Below the pieces are notes generated by a model. It was not told the origin of the DNA. It searched no databases and saw nothing but the letters and a program-made list of their open reading frames with translations. The position numbers and the translations under genes were made by a program. A stretch of DNA of 64,000 nt from Ideonella_A sakaiensis_A (GTDB taxonomy: Bacteria > Pseudomonadota > Gammaproteobacteria > Burkholderiales > Burkholderiaceae_C): the NCBI RefSeq assembly GCF_048320135.1, contig NZ_CP182947.1:1860001-1924000 (forward strand). The letters are read 5' to 3'. This document shows, in pieces, positions 8,301 through 16,628 of this stretch; positions within the stretch are counted from its first letter, which is position 1; each line of letters starts with the position of its first letter.

Positions 8301-11300
8301 TCCGATCTCCGGCGCGGAGTCGCTGGTCGACCGCGAACTGCTCGCCGGCGACCTGACCGAGCGTCATACGCTCGGCCTGTACGCCGGCCCGCGCGGCACC
8401 GCGACCGTCGTGCTGCGGATACCGAACGAATTCGAGCGCGAACGCGGCAGCCTGACCGGCGCGATCGTCACCGGACTCGGCCGCTACGAAGGATCGCTGA
8501 GCCCGTCCGAACTGACCGGCGCGGTGCGCGCCGGCACGCTGCGCTACCTGCTGCAGATCATCGACGTGCTCGGCAAGGCCGATCGCGAGGTGCCGCTGGC
8601 AACGCTGCTGATCGGCTTCAATTCATCGGCGAACCTGACCGTCGGCGCATCGGTCGAGGCGATCATCAATGGCGTGATGGAAGCCAATGCGCGATTTTTC
8701 GAGACGACGCGGCTGAATATCCGGATCTCGCGGCTCGACATCATCGAGCTGTATGTCGACACCGCGATCACCGCGGTTTATGCGCTGCGCCAGCTGACCG
8801 AACGGCTGGCCTCGCAGGCCGAGCGGCACGGCGCGACGCTGGTGCCACGCGGCGAACTGGTGCGCGGCGAAGGCGCGCGCCAGCGCCTGTTCGACGACCG
8901 CAACTCGAGCTACTGGCCGCGGCTGCTGATCACCGATGCCGACCGCAACGAGGAGGACTGCCCGCCGGAAAGCCCGCATGGCGCAACCGGCCCGGCGCCG
9001 CGCAACGGACCGCGGTCCGATGTCACGCTGGTCGCCGACCGGCTGCGTTTTCTGTATGTCGGCCAGCGCGCCCGCGCCGAATCGGTGGTGCAGCAGCGCC
9101 AGCCCGGGCTGATCGAGGCGCTGGTCGCGCAGCAGATCCGCGATCCGAGATGGAACGAGGATTTCGGCCGCATGCTGTTCCAGTTGATGGTGCCGCATGA
9201 TTTCAAGGATGCGGCGCGCCAGCTCGACCGGGTCGTGCTCGTCGTCGACAGCCAGACCGCCAATCTGCCATGGGAGTTGATGCTGGCGGACGACCCGTCG
9301 CGGCGCAGCGATCCGTCGCGCGGGCCGGAAGATTCGCGTCCGCTGTCGCTGCGTGCGGCGGTGGTGCGGCAGCTGTCGGCATCGCGTTATCGGCAGCAGG
9401 TCAGGCAGGCGATCGCGCGCACCGCGCTGGTCATCGGCAACCCATCGGTGAAGGGCTTTGGCCCGGCATTTCCGACCACCTCGGTCGTCACCTCGGCAGC
9501 CGGCGGCAGCGCATCGATGGTCGTTGCGACGGCCGACGATCCACCACCATTGCCCGGCGCCGAAGCCGAGGCGGTCGCGACCGCCGGCATCCTCGCCAGC
9601 ATGGGTTATGCGGTCAAGTCGGTGATCGGCGCCGAGCAGTCGGCCAGCACGGTCTTCGCGATGCTGTACCAGCAACCGTGGCGCGTGCTGCACATCTCGG
9701 CGCATGGCGTGTTCAACCTGCGTCACGTCGACGGCCGCCAGCGCAGCGGCGTGCTGCTGTCCGACGGCCTGCTGATCACCGCCGCCGAAGTCGGCGCGAT
9801 GGAACTGGTGCCGGACCTGGTATTCCTGAACTGCTGCCACCTCGGCCAGATCGACGGCGGCCGCAATGGCAACAAGCTGGCGGCCAGCGTCGCCAGCGAA
9901 CTGATACAGATCGGCGTGCGCTGCGTGATCGTTGCCGGCTGGGCGGTCGACGACCGATCCGCCAAACTGTTCGGCCAGGTGTTCTATGAAGAGCTGCTGC
10001 TGCGCCGGCAGAGCTTCGGCGACGCGGTTTTCCACGCCAGGCTGCGCACCTGGGAAAACAATCCGACCGACATCACCTGGGGCGCATTCCAGGCCTATGG
10101 CGACCCCGGCTGGGTCGCCGAACCGCGGGCCGTCGAAGCGCACAGCGGCGGCCGTCGGCCGTTGTATGTATCGCCCGACGAACTGCTCGACGATCTGGCC
10201 CGGGCACGCGCCGAACTGTCGCGGCGCCGCGGCATGATGAGCGAACGCGAAACCCGCGCCCGCGCCGACGAAGTGACGGCGATGGTCAAGCAGCGCTGTC
10301 CGCCCGGCTGGTCGGGCCTGCCGCAGCTGCATTCGGCGCTCGGCGTGACCTGGCTCGAATTGAACCAGCTCGACAAGGCGCGGGAAAGCTTTCTCGCGGC
10401 GATCCGCGCCGAGGATGCGCAGGGCGTCGTGCCGATCCGCGACATCGAACGGCTGGCCAATGTCGAGGCCAGGCTCGGCGAGCGGCTGGCCGAAGAGGAG
10501 ATCGCATCAGCGGTGGCACTCGGCCGGGTGTCGGTCGACCATGCGGAAGGATTGATCGACCTCGCATTGAAGCGGCTCGACGGACTCGATGCGCTGGTCA
10601 GCGCGTCGGCCGATCCAACGCAAGCGGCCTCGGCCAGCGCCGAAGTCAACTCGCTGCGCAGCGCGCTGCGCGGCAGCGCGTGGAAACGCAAGGCGAGCCT
10701 GCAGGCGCGCCGTCTGCTCAGCGGGCGGCTGTCTCATGCCGAGGCCGACGAGGCGCGCGCGGCAATGAACAATCATTTGCAGCAGTCGATCGAGGCCTAC
10801 CGCAGTGCCGAAGGCAGCCCCGGCAGCAGCCGCTTCTTTCCGTACCTGGCACTGAACCGGCTGGCCCTCGATTCGCTGACCTCCTGGTCGAGTCCGGCCA
10901 GCAAGGACGCGGCAATCGCACTTGCCCAGCAATGCCGGCAGAACGCCGAACAGGGGTTTGCCGACGATCGTGGCCCATGGGGCGCGGTGATCCCGCCGGA
11001 ATCGCTGCTGGTCGAGCATCTGATCAAGGGCAGCCTTGGACGCAACGACGATACCGGCCGGCTGGTCTTCGATTCGATCGTCAAGGCCTATGCCGACGCG
11101 ACCAGCAACATCAGCGTCAAGCCGTCGGAAGTCGATTCGATCGTCAGCCACCTCGATCTGATCTCGCGATTCTGCGATGCCTTGTCGCTCGGCCCGGCCG
11201 GTGATCCGGCGATGGCAACGACGGCCGACCGGCTGATCGACCTGGCGCGTCGCGTCCAGCCTGGCCGGCCACCACGCAGTGACCGGCCGCCCGGCGCCGC

Positions 11301-11481
11301 AGCGCCGGAACACGCGGCGTATCGCGACAAACCTGCTGCAACGGCAACCGGCAGCGCCAAACCCGGACCACGCCGGCGCAAGACGAGCGCCGGCGCGGCG
11401 CAGCAGGGCACGAAGGCAGCGGCGTCAAAAGCGCCGGCCAAACCACGCAGCCGCAAGCCGGCTGCCAAACGCAACAAGTGA
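5323..11481 (+). CDS. Giant multidomain protein: dual alpha/beta hydrolase + CHAT protease + helical repeat tail
   Basis: A 2052-residue protein preceded by an AGGAG site. An unassigned N-terminal part (1-215) includes a hydrophobic, Ala/Gly-rich segment at about 120-165. Hydrolase module 1 (about 215-540) has an oxyanion motif HGTGSS (227-232) and nucleophile elbow SHSRGG (Ser294). Hydrolase module 2 (about 565-920) resembles lecithin:cholesterol acyltransferase/phospholipase, with PGVMGSH at 577-583, a YDWRQP motif and elbow AHSMGG (Ser676). An unassigned middle part (about 965-1370) follows. The CHAT domain (about 1370-1610) has HISAHG (His1461) and LNCCHLG (Cys1505), the caspase-like dyad. 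Then come about 370 helical residues including one TPR-like repeat near 1667-1700, and a Lys/Ala/Pro-rich basic tail (about 1979-2052). No signal peptide is visible, so it is probably cytosolic. The caspase gene lies 40 bp upstream. I infer a protease-controlled lipase or esterase effector; this is not a described system that I recognise. Confidence 0.88.
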   Translation: MADTPTKVGLQLTGRETEEELPAILMGATRAADGRDDGFLPAGYLQRVRSFDVGPTARSSVGGTSQQSHEAAPDEIIVLELADGSTLITSAERLRETLRRTHPEMLDGDTILLEKLRNEGAAAGRGLGEAVGGLISKVFTLAVGAAPDLIIEAALDKLQDKAELGVSWLGTKVLMEAIESRLAHQPGLYHWIGTSGTEADLQPAMLVGVDDMPLVDPQNRKMLVFVHGTGSSTLGSFGELRTGDRDLWGMLEARYPGGIFGFEHRTLSESPIENAIQLVKALPRGAHVSLASHSRGGLVADLLCLGNFDPLIDSYCYGFPRTGDADADESARVLAELEAAHAEQRKQLRRLARLLRERRIVVDRYVRTAGPANGTLLASGNFDVFLSGMLTLIGAVPFFFGNPLYSAFKRVVVEVAKNRTNPHLVPGIEAMLPDSPMARLMRDAPLRGEISMAVIAGDIEGGNLLKRLGVLLTDFLLFDKEDNDLVVNTPSMLAGIAPKAKSRVLFDRGADVSHFRYFSNIDTRSALRDWLVSPEPDQLPAFRELPSGDEYDAALASAERSRAVGGDDKRPIVVVLPGVMGSHLLANRHDRVWFDPLDIATGGLEKIAWGRPGVEADELFAMSYGKVCEYLSSSHRVERFPYDWRQPIDVLAERLGEYLDQLMKKTDAPIRLLAHSMGGLVVRACIYKRRTVMDALMARDGARLVMCGTPNQGAHSMVANLIGKGDTLRTLVRLDLKHDMQGVLDIVANFRGALQLLPKPGFIDTFQGQPDGGGFYDYQDARSWTALRAKVSDFWFGDKKAGTPGQQVLDAGSWLWQQDGAARPQLPAAYERNSIYVFGVARNTPCGLHEQSDGKGGWRVKLVGTTRGDGTVTWDSGRIGGIGRYYYQPAQHGDLLSTPEHFPALTELLTSGETSLLGMQPPATRAIEQPQPVVYDAGPPTADDPDAMQRSLLGGSLRNRVAARPRRRLEVVVKAMDLRFLKSPILVGHYEQDPISGAESLVDRELLAGDLTERHTLGLYAGPRGTATVVLRIPNEFERERGSLTGAIVTGLGRYEGSLSPSELTGAVRAGTLRYLLQIIDVLGKADREVPLATLLIGFNSSANLTVGASVEAIINGVMEANARFFETTRLNIRISRLDIIELYVDTAITAVYALRQLTERLASQAERHGATLVPRGELVRGEGARQRLFDDRNSSYWPRLLITDADRNEEDCPPESPHGATGPAPRNGPRSDVTLVADRLRFLYVGQRARAESVVQQRQPGLIEALVAQQIRDPRWNEDFGRMLFQLMVPHDFKDAARQLDRVVLVVDSQTANLPWELMLADDPSRRSDPSRGPEDSRPLSLRAAVVRQLSASRYRQQVRQAIARTALVIGNPSVKGFGPAFPTTSVVTSAAGGSASMVVATADDPPPLPGAEAEAVATAGILASMGYAVKSVIGAEQSASTVFAMLYQQPWRVLHISAHGVFNLRHVDGRQRSGVLLSDGLLITAAEVGAMELVPDLVFLNCCHLGQIDGGRNGNKLAASVASELIQIGVRCVIVAGWAVDDRSAKLFGQVFYEELLLRRQSFGDAVFHARLRTWENNPTDITWGAFQAYGDPGWVAEPRAVEAHSGGRRPLYVSPDELLDDLARARAELSRRRGMMSERETRARADEVTAMVKQRCPPGWSGLPQLHSALGVTWLELNQLDKARESFLAAIRAEDAQGVVPIRDIERLANVEARLGERLAEEEIASAVALGRVSVDHAEGLIDLALKRLDGLDALVSASADPTQAASASAEVNSLRSALRGSAWKRKASLQARRLLSGRLSHAEADEARAAMNNHLQQSIEAYRSAEGSPGSSRFFPYLALNRLALDSLTSWSSPASKDAAIALAQQCRQNAEQGFADDRGPWGAVIPPESLLVEHLIKGSLGRNDDTGRLVFDSIVKAYADATSNISVKPSEVDSIVSHLDLISRFCDALSLGPAGDPAMATTADRLIDLARRVQPGRPPRSDRPPGAAAPEHAAYRDKPAATATGSAKPGPRRRKTSAGAAQQGTKAAASKAPAKPRSRKPAAKRNK

Positions 11482-11518
11482 TCACTGCGCAGCGGACGCC
11501 GGCCGCACAGTGGCGCGG

Positions 11519-12835
11519 TCAGGCGACGCTGCGCAGCAGGCGCGGCATGTGGCGCAGCAGCGTCATGGTCCGCGCCGCATAGCTGACATGCAACGCCGCC
11601 CACAAGCCGTGGTTGCCCCAGGGCTGCAGCAGCCACCAGCCGAGCAGGAACAGCACCAGCGACTGCAGCATCGCATTGCGCATCTCGGCCGAGCGGGTTG
11701 CGCCGATGAAGATGCCGTCGAGCTGGAAGCTGGCGACACCGGCCAGCGGCGCCAGGCCAGCCCACCACAGGTGTTCGCGGGCCGACTGGCGGACCGCCGG
11801 GTCGACGGTCAGCGCGTCGATCAGCGTCGGGCCGAGACCGATGAAGACGAGGCTTGCAAGCGCCGCCAGCACAAGCGCCCAGCCGCTGGTCAAGCGAACG
11901 ACGGCGCCGAGTTGCCGCCGCCGACGCGCGCCGACCGCGCGGCCGACCAGCGCTTCGGTCGCGAATGCGATGCCATCGAGAAAATAGGCGGCGACGCTGA
12001 CAAACTGCATCAGCACCGCATTGGCGGCCAGCAGCACGTCGCCCTGCCGCGCGCCCTGCGCCATGAACCAGACGAACACTGCCAGCAGCGCCAGCGTGCG
12101 GACCATGATGTCGCGGTTGACGGCCAACGCGCGCGCCAGCCCGGCCTTGTCGAGCAGGCCGGCGAGCGACCAGCCGGTCGAGCCGAGCCGGCGCCGGGCG
12201 ATCGACAGGCCGACGCAGGCTGCGATCACGTCGGCGATCAGCGTGCCGGCTGCGACGCCTTCGACGCCCATCTCGAACTGCAGCACGAACAGCGCATCGA
12301 GCAGCATGTTGGTCAGGTTCAGCACCAGCTGCAGCAGCAGCGCAATGCGCGCCTGGCCGAGGCCGATGAACCAGCCGAGCAAGGCATAGTTGGCAAGCGT
12401 GGCCGGCGCGGCCCAGATCCGGATATCGAAATAGCTGCGCGCCAGCGCCTCGACCTTGTCGCTGCCGTCGAGCAACACAAAGGCGAGCTCGGCGATCGGC
12501 CACTGCAGGGCGATCAGCCCGGCACCAACCACGGCCGCGATCAGCAGCGCGCGACCGAGCGCGGCGCTTTGCTCGGCCTGGTCATCGGCACCGAGCGCCT
12601 GCGCGGTCAGCCCGGTCGTGCCCATGCGCAGAAAACCGAAGCCCCAGAACAGGAAACTGAAGACGACGGCGCCGAGCGCCACCGCGCCGAGATAGGCCGG
12701 GTCCGGCAGGCGGCCGATCACCGCGATGTCGACGACGCCGAGCAGCGGCGTCGAGACATTCGAGACGATGATCGGCAGCGCAATGCCGAGCACCGTGCGG
12801 TGGCTGACGGTGGCGCCGTCGTCGGGGGGTCGCAT
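11519..12835 (-). CDS. MATE family efflux transporter
   Basis: A 438-residue inner-membrane protein with about 12 hydrophobic helices, the usual length for multidrug and toxin extrusion (MATE/DinF-like) transporters that export compounds using Na+ or H+ gradients. The N-terminal helix carries the family pattern LPIIVSNVSTPLLGVVDIAVIGR, here seen from about residue 20, and a repeat of it occurs after about residue 230, consistent with two six-helix halves. The start MRPPDDG at 12835 fits the family; a longer open frame upstream runs into the opposite LysR gene and is not credible. The gene is divergent from the LysR gene at 12941, which may regulate it. It converges with the CHAT protein gene (37 bp apart). 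Confidence 0.9.
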   Translation of the reverse strand: MRPPDDGATVSHRTVLGIALPIIVSNVSTPLLGVVDIAVIGRLPDPAYLGAVALGAVVFSFLFWGFGFLRMGTTGLTAQALGADDQAEQSAALGRALLIAAVVGAGLIALQWPIAELAFVLLDGSDKVEALARSYFDIRIWAAPATLANYALLGWFIGLGQARIALLLQLVLNLTNMLLDALFVLQFEMGVEGVAAGTLIADVIAACVGLSIARRRLGSTGWSLAGLLDKAGLARALAVNRDIMVRTLALLAVFVWFMAQGARQGDVLLAANAVLMQFVSVAAYFLDGIAFATEALVGRAVGARRRRQLGAVVRLTSGWALVLAALASLVFIGLGPTLIDALTVDPAVRQSAREHLWWAGLAPLAGVASFQLDGIFIGATRSAEMRNAMLQSLVLFLLGWWLLQPWGNHGLWAALHVSYAARTMTLLRHMPRLLRSVA

Positions 12836-12940
12836 CTGGCTGAGAGGGTGGCGGCACGGGGGCCGGGTCGTCCGGCAGGCCCACGATGATGCCTGCCGGC
12901 GGCGAGCAGGCAGAATCCGCGGCAGTTTCGAACAATCCGA

Positions 12941-13813
12941 ATGACCGTCCAGCACATCCCGCCGATCCAATGCCTGGTCACCTTCGAGGCGGTGGCCCGG
13001 CTGCGCAGCATCGGCCGTGCCGCCGACGAACTGTCGGTGACGCCGAGTGCGATCAGCCACCGGCTGCGCCAGCTCGAATCGCACGTCGGCATCAAGCTGT
13101 TCGGCCGCAACGATTTTTCGCTGACCGGCGACGGCGCCGCCTACCTGGCCCATGTGCGAACCGGGCTCGCGGCGCTGCAGCAGATGCCGCAACGCCGCGC
13201 GCCGGGCGGCCCGACGCGGCTGAAACTGGCGGTCACGCCGACCTTTGCACGGCAGTTCCTGATGCCGCGGCTCGAGCTGTTCCGCAACGACTGGCCCGAT
13301 ATCGAACTGGTGCTGCAGGTGTCGATCCCGCTGCTCGACGTCACCGCCGAAACCGCCGATATCGAGATCCGTTACGGCGCCGGCGGATATGCCGACATCG
13401 AGCACCGGCTGCTGCTCGCCGAGCAGGTGACGCCGGCGTGCAGCCCGGCCTATCTGAACGAATTCGGCCCGTTCGACGGTTTTGCCAGCGAGGCCGACAT
13501 CCAGCGGGTGCGGCTGCTCAGAAGCCCGCTCGAGCCGTGGAGCACCTGGTTTGCCGCCTGCGGACTGACGCGGCCGGAGCCGCAGGCCGGCGGCCAGTTC
13601 AACGACCTCGGCCTGGTCTATGACGCGGCGGCCAGCGGCTTCGGCGTCGCACTGGTCAGGCTGCAGATGGCCGCGTCCTGGCTCGAGGCCGGCCGGCTGG
13701 TGCGGCTGTCGCCGCTGGCCACGCCATCGCCGATGGGCCACTACATCTGCTGGCAACCCGGCGCACTCGAACGCTGGGAATGTGCCGCCTTTGTCGACTG
13801 GCTGAAGCTCTGA
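12941..13813 (+). CDS. LysR family transcriptional regulator (GcvA-like)
   Basis: A 290-residue regulator. The helix-turn-helix spans about residues 10-65 (LVTFEAVARLRSIGRAADEL, SVTPSAISHRLRQLE) and the effector-binding domain about 90-290. The C-terminal domain resembles the GcvA subgroup (a CGLTRPEP-type segment and a final Trp-rich stretch). It lies divergent from the MATE transporter (105 bp between starts) and 141 bp upstream of glcD in the same direction, so it could control either. Neither the ligand nor a clear T-N11-A operator could be assigned. Confidence 0.9.
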   Translation: MTVQHIPPIQCLVTFEAVARLRSIGRAADELSVTPSAISHRLRQLESHVGIKLFGRNDFSLTGDGAAYLAHVRTGLAALQQMPQRRAPGGPTRLKLAVTPTFARQFLMPRLELFRNDWPDIELVLQVSIPLLDVTAETADIEIRYGAGGYADIEHRLLLAEQVTPACSPAYLNEFGPFDGFASEADIQRVRLLRSPLEPWSTWFAACGLTRPEPQAGGQFNDLGLVYDAAASGFGVALVRLQMAASWLEAGRLVRLSPLATPSPMGHYICWQPGALERWECAAFVDWLKL

Positions 13814-13954
13814 GCCTCCGCGGAGCGCGCCGCCGTCGGGTTCCGGCCCCGGCCGACAAAATTTTCTCCCCCAGCCGGCAAAAAACGATCAACCTGTCGG
13901 TCGGCATCTTGCCCTAGAGTTGGACCCATCGGATCCACGCATCGGAACAGTGCC

Positions 13955-15457
13955 ATGACCACGACGATCGACGCACCTCCTGCCGCCGCCACCGACCGCC
14001 GCGCCCGGTCGGCCGAGGTGGTTGCGGCGCTGGCGAAGCTGCTGCCGCGCCATGCCATCCTGTCGTCGCATGAGGAAACGACGCCTTATGAATGCGACGG
14101 CCTGACCGCCTACCGGCAACGCCCGCTCGCGGTCGCGCTGCCGGAGACCGAGGCGCAGGTGCAGGCGGTGCTGCGCAGCTGCCATGCGCTCGGCGTGCCG
14201 GTTGTCTCGCGCGGCGCCGGTACCGGCCTGTCCGGCGGCGCGATGCCGAATGCCGAAGGCGTCACCTTGTCGATGGCGAAATTCAGCAAGATTCTGCGCA
14301 TCGACCCGGTCGGCCGCACCGCCACCGTGCAATGCGGCGTGCGCAACCTCGCGATCAGCGAGGCCGCCGCGCCCTACCATCTGTATTACGCACCCGATCC
14401 ATCGAGCCAGATCGCCTGCACGATCGGCGGCAATGTCGCCGAGAACTCCGGCGGCGTGCACTGCCTGAAATACGGGCTGACGCTGCACAACGTGTTGCGG
14501 GTGCGTGGCTTCACCGCCGAGGGCGAGCCGGTCGAATTCGGCAGCGAGGCGCTCGATGCGGCCGGCCTCGACCTGCTGCCGCTGGTGATCGGCAGCGAAG
14601 GCATGCTGGCGGTGACGACGGAAGTGACCGTCAAGCTGCTGCCGAAGCCGCAACTGGCGCGCTGCATCATGGCCAGCTTCGACGACGTCCGCAACGCGGG
14701 TGATGCGGTTGCCGCGGTGATTGCCGCCGGCATCATCCCGGCCGGCCTCGAGATGCTCGACAAGCCGATGGCTGCGGCGGTCGAGGATTTTGTCCATGCC
14801 GGCTACGACCTCGATGCGGCGGCGATCCTGCTCTGCGAATCGGACGGCACGCCGGAGGAAGTCGAGGAGGAGATCGGCCGCATGACCGAGGTGCTGCGCG
14901 GCTGCGGCGCAACCGCGATTGCGGTCAGCCGCGACGAGGCCGAGCGGTTGAAGTTCTGGAGCGGCCGCAAGAACGCCTTCCCGGCGTCGGGCCGCATCAG
15001 CCCCGACTACATGTGCCTGGATTCGACGATCCCGCGCAAGCGGCTGGCCGACATCCTGCTCGCGATTCAGCAGATGGAGAAAAAGTACAACCTGCGCTGC
15101 TGCAACGTCTTCCACGCTGGCGACGGCAACCTGCATCCGCTGGTGCTGTTCGATGCCAACGATCCGGACGAATTGCACCGCTGCGAGCTGTTCGGCGCCG
15201 ATATCCTCGAGACCAGCGTCGCGATGGGCGGCACGGTGACCGGCGAACACGGCGTCGGCATCGAGAAGATCAACAGCATGTGCGTGCAGTTCACCGCCGC
15301 CGAAAACGAGCAGATGTTCGGCGTCAAGCGCGCCTTCGACCCGGCCGGGCTGCTGAACCCGGGCAAGGTGATCCCGACGCTGCAGCGCTGCGCCGAATAC
15401 GGCAAGGAGGTGGTCCGTGGCGGCCGCCTCGCCCATCCCGATCTGCCGAGGTTCTGA
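13955..15457 (+). CDS. glcD: Glycolate oxidase subunit GlcD (FAD-linked)
   Basis: A 500-residue flavoprotein of the FAD-binding PCMH-type (VAO) family. It oxidises glycolate (or D-lactate) to glyoxylate together with GlcE and GlcF. The FAD-binding motif PVVSRGAGTGLSGGAMP lies at about residues 85-100. CTIGGNVAENSGGVHC follows at about 150, and the C-terminal substrate domain contains the metal/substrate histidines of NVFHAGDGNLHPL and GEHGVGIEK. Length is normal for GlcD (499 in E. coli). It is the first of glcD-glcE-glcF with close spacing. A LysR gene lies upstream; the usual GntR-type GlcC is absent. Confidence 0.93.
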   Translation: MTTTIDAPPAAATDRRARSAEVVAALAKLLPRHAILSSHEETTPYECDGLTAYRQRPLAVALPETEAQVQAVLRSCHALGVPVVSRGAGTGLSGGAMPNAEGVTLSMAKFSKILRIDPVGRTATVQCGVRNLAISEAAAPYHLYYAPDPSSQIACTIGGNVAENSGGVHCLKYGLTLHNVLRVRGFTAEGEPVEFGSEALDAAGLDLLPLVIGSEGMLAVTTEVTVKLLPKPQLARCIMASFDDVRNAGDAVAAVIAAGIIPAGLEMLDKPMAAAVEDFVHAGYDLDAAAILLCESDGTPEEVEEEIGRMTEVLRGCGATAIAVSRDEAERLKFWSGRKNAFPASGRISPDYMCLDSTIPRKRLADILLAIQQMEKKYNLRCCNVFHAGDGNLHPLVLFDANDPDELHRCELFGADILETSVAMGGTVTGEHGVGIEKINSMCVQFTAAENEQMFGVKRAFDPAGLLNPGKVIPTLQRCAEYGKEVVRGGRLAHPDLPRF

Positions 15458-15510
15458 CATGGCAAGACCGATCGAGACCAGCGGCTTTCAGCCCGATCCA
15501 GAGTCCTGAG

Positions 15511-16620
15511 ATGACCGAGACCTCTACCCCGGCGATCGACCGCATCCGCGAACGCATCCGCGCAGCTGCCGCCGACAAGACCTTGTTGTCGATCCGTGGC
15601 GGCGCAACCAAGGATTTCTACGGCCAGCCGCCGCAGGGCGAACCGTTGCCGACCACCGAGCTGAACGGCATCGTCAGCTACGAGCCGAGCGAACTGGTCG
15701 TCACGGTGCAGGCCGGCACGCCGCTGACCGAACTCGAGGCGGCGCTCGCCGAGAAGGGCCAGCACCTCGCCTTCGAGCCACCGCGCTTCGGCGCCGCATC
15801 GACGATCGGCGGCGTCGTTGCGGCCGGTCTCAGCGGACCGTCGCGCGCCAGTGCCGGCGGGCTGCGCGACCACGTGCTCGGTGCCCGGCTGATCAATGGC
15901 CGCGCCGATCACCTGACCTTTGGCGGCCAGGTGATCAAGAACGTCGCCGGTTACGACGTGTCGCGGGTGCTTGCCGGTTCGCTCGGCGTTTTCGGGATGA
16001 TCAGCGAAGTCAGCCTGAAGGTGCTGCCGGTTGCGCCGGCCGAGGCGACACTGGTGTTCGACTGCAGCCAGGCCGACGCACTGCGCATGCTCAATCAATG
16101 GGGCGGCCAGCCGCTGCCGCTGAATGCCAGCCGCTGGCAGGCCGTCGACGGCAACGAAGGCCGCTTGTGGCTGCGGCTGCGCGGCGCGGTAGCGGCGGTC
16201 GAAGCCGCCTGCGCACGCCTCGGCGGCACGCGGCACGACGCGGCCGAAGCCGCCGCCGACTGGCAGGCGACGCGTGACCTGAAGCTGCCGTGGTTCGAAG
16301 GCCGCGGCGATCGCGACCTGTGGCGGCTGTCGGTGCCGCAAACCGCGCCGGTGCTCGCGTTCGACGGCGCGCCATTGATCGAATGGCACGGCGGCCAGCG
16401 CTGGTATCTGGCCGGCGAACGCGACGGCTCGCGGCTGCGCTCGGCGGCAGCCGGCGCCGGTGGCCATGCAACGCTGTTTGTCGCGGCGAATCCGACGACG
16501 GCGACGCTCGGCCGCTTCGATACCTTGAGCGCGCCGCTGGCCCGCATCCACCGCGCGCTGATCAACGAATTCGACCCGCACGCCGTCTTCCACCGCGCCC
16601 GCCTCTACCCCGCTGACTGA
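15511..16620 (+). CDS. glcE: Glycolate oxidase subunit GlcE (FAD-binding)
   Basis: A 369-residue second flavin subunit of glycolate oxidase. The start at 15511 (MTETSTPAIDRIR) is chosen because the following residues align with GlcE and the open frame upstream overlaps glcD. The FAD domain is seen in IRGGATKDFYG, YEPSELVVTVQAGTPL and EPPRFGAASTIGGVVAAGLSG. The C-terminal half is degenerate compared with GlcD, as usual for this subunit. The gap to glcD is 53 bp and to glcF 8 bp, so the three are cotranscribed. It acts with GlcD and GlcF at the inner membrane. Confidence 0.92.
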   Translation: MTETSTPAIDRIRERIRAAAADKTLLSIRGGATKDFYGQPPQGEPLPTTELNGIVSYEPSELVVTVQAGTPLTELEAALAEKGQHLAFEPPRFGAASTIGGVVAAGLSGPSRASAGGLRDHVLGARLINGRADHLTFGGQVIKNVAGYDVSRVLAGSLGVFGMISEVSLKVLPVAPAEATLVFDCSQADALRMLNQWGGQPLPLNASRWQAVDGNEGRLWLRLRGAVAAVEAACARLGGTRHDAAEAAADWQATRDLKLPWFEGRGDRDLWRLSVPQTAPVLAFDGAPLIEWHGGQRWYLAGERDGSRLRSAAAGAGGHATLFVAANPTTATLGRFDTLSAPLARIHRALINEFDPHAVFHRARLYPAD

Positions 16621-16628
16621 GCCCGACG

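Noticed and set aside
5230..8367. A 1045-codon open frame on the minus strand opposite the CHAT protein
   Set aside because: It is a mirror of the GC-rich plus-strand gene, has His/Arg/Gln-rich low-complexity translation and no motifs, while the plus strand holds clear catalytic motifs throughout.
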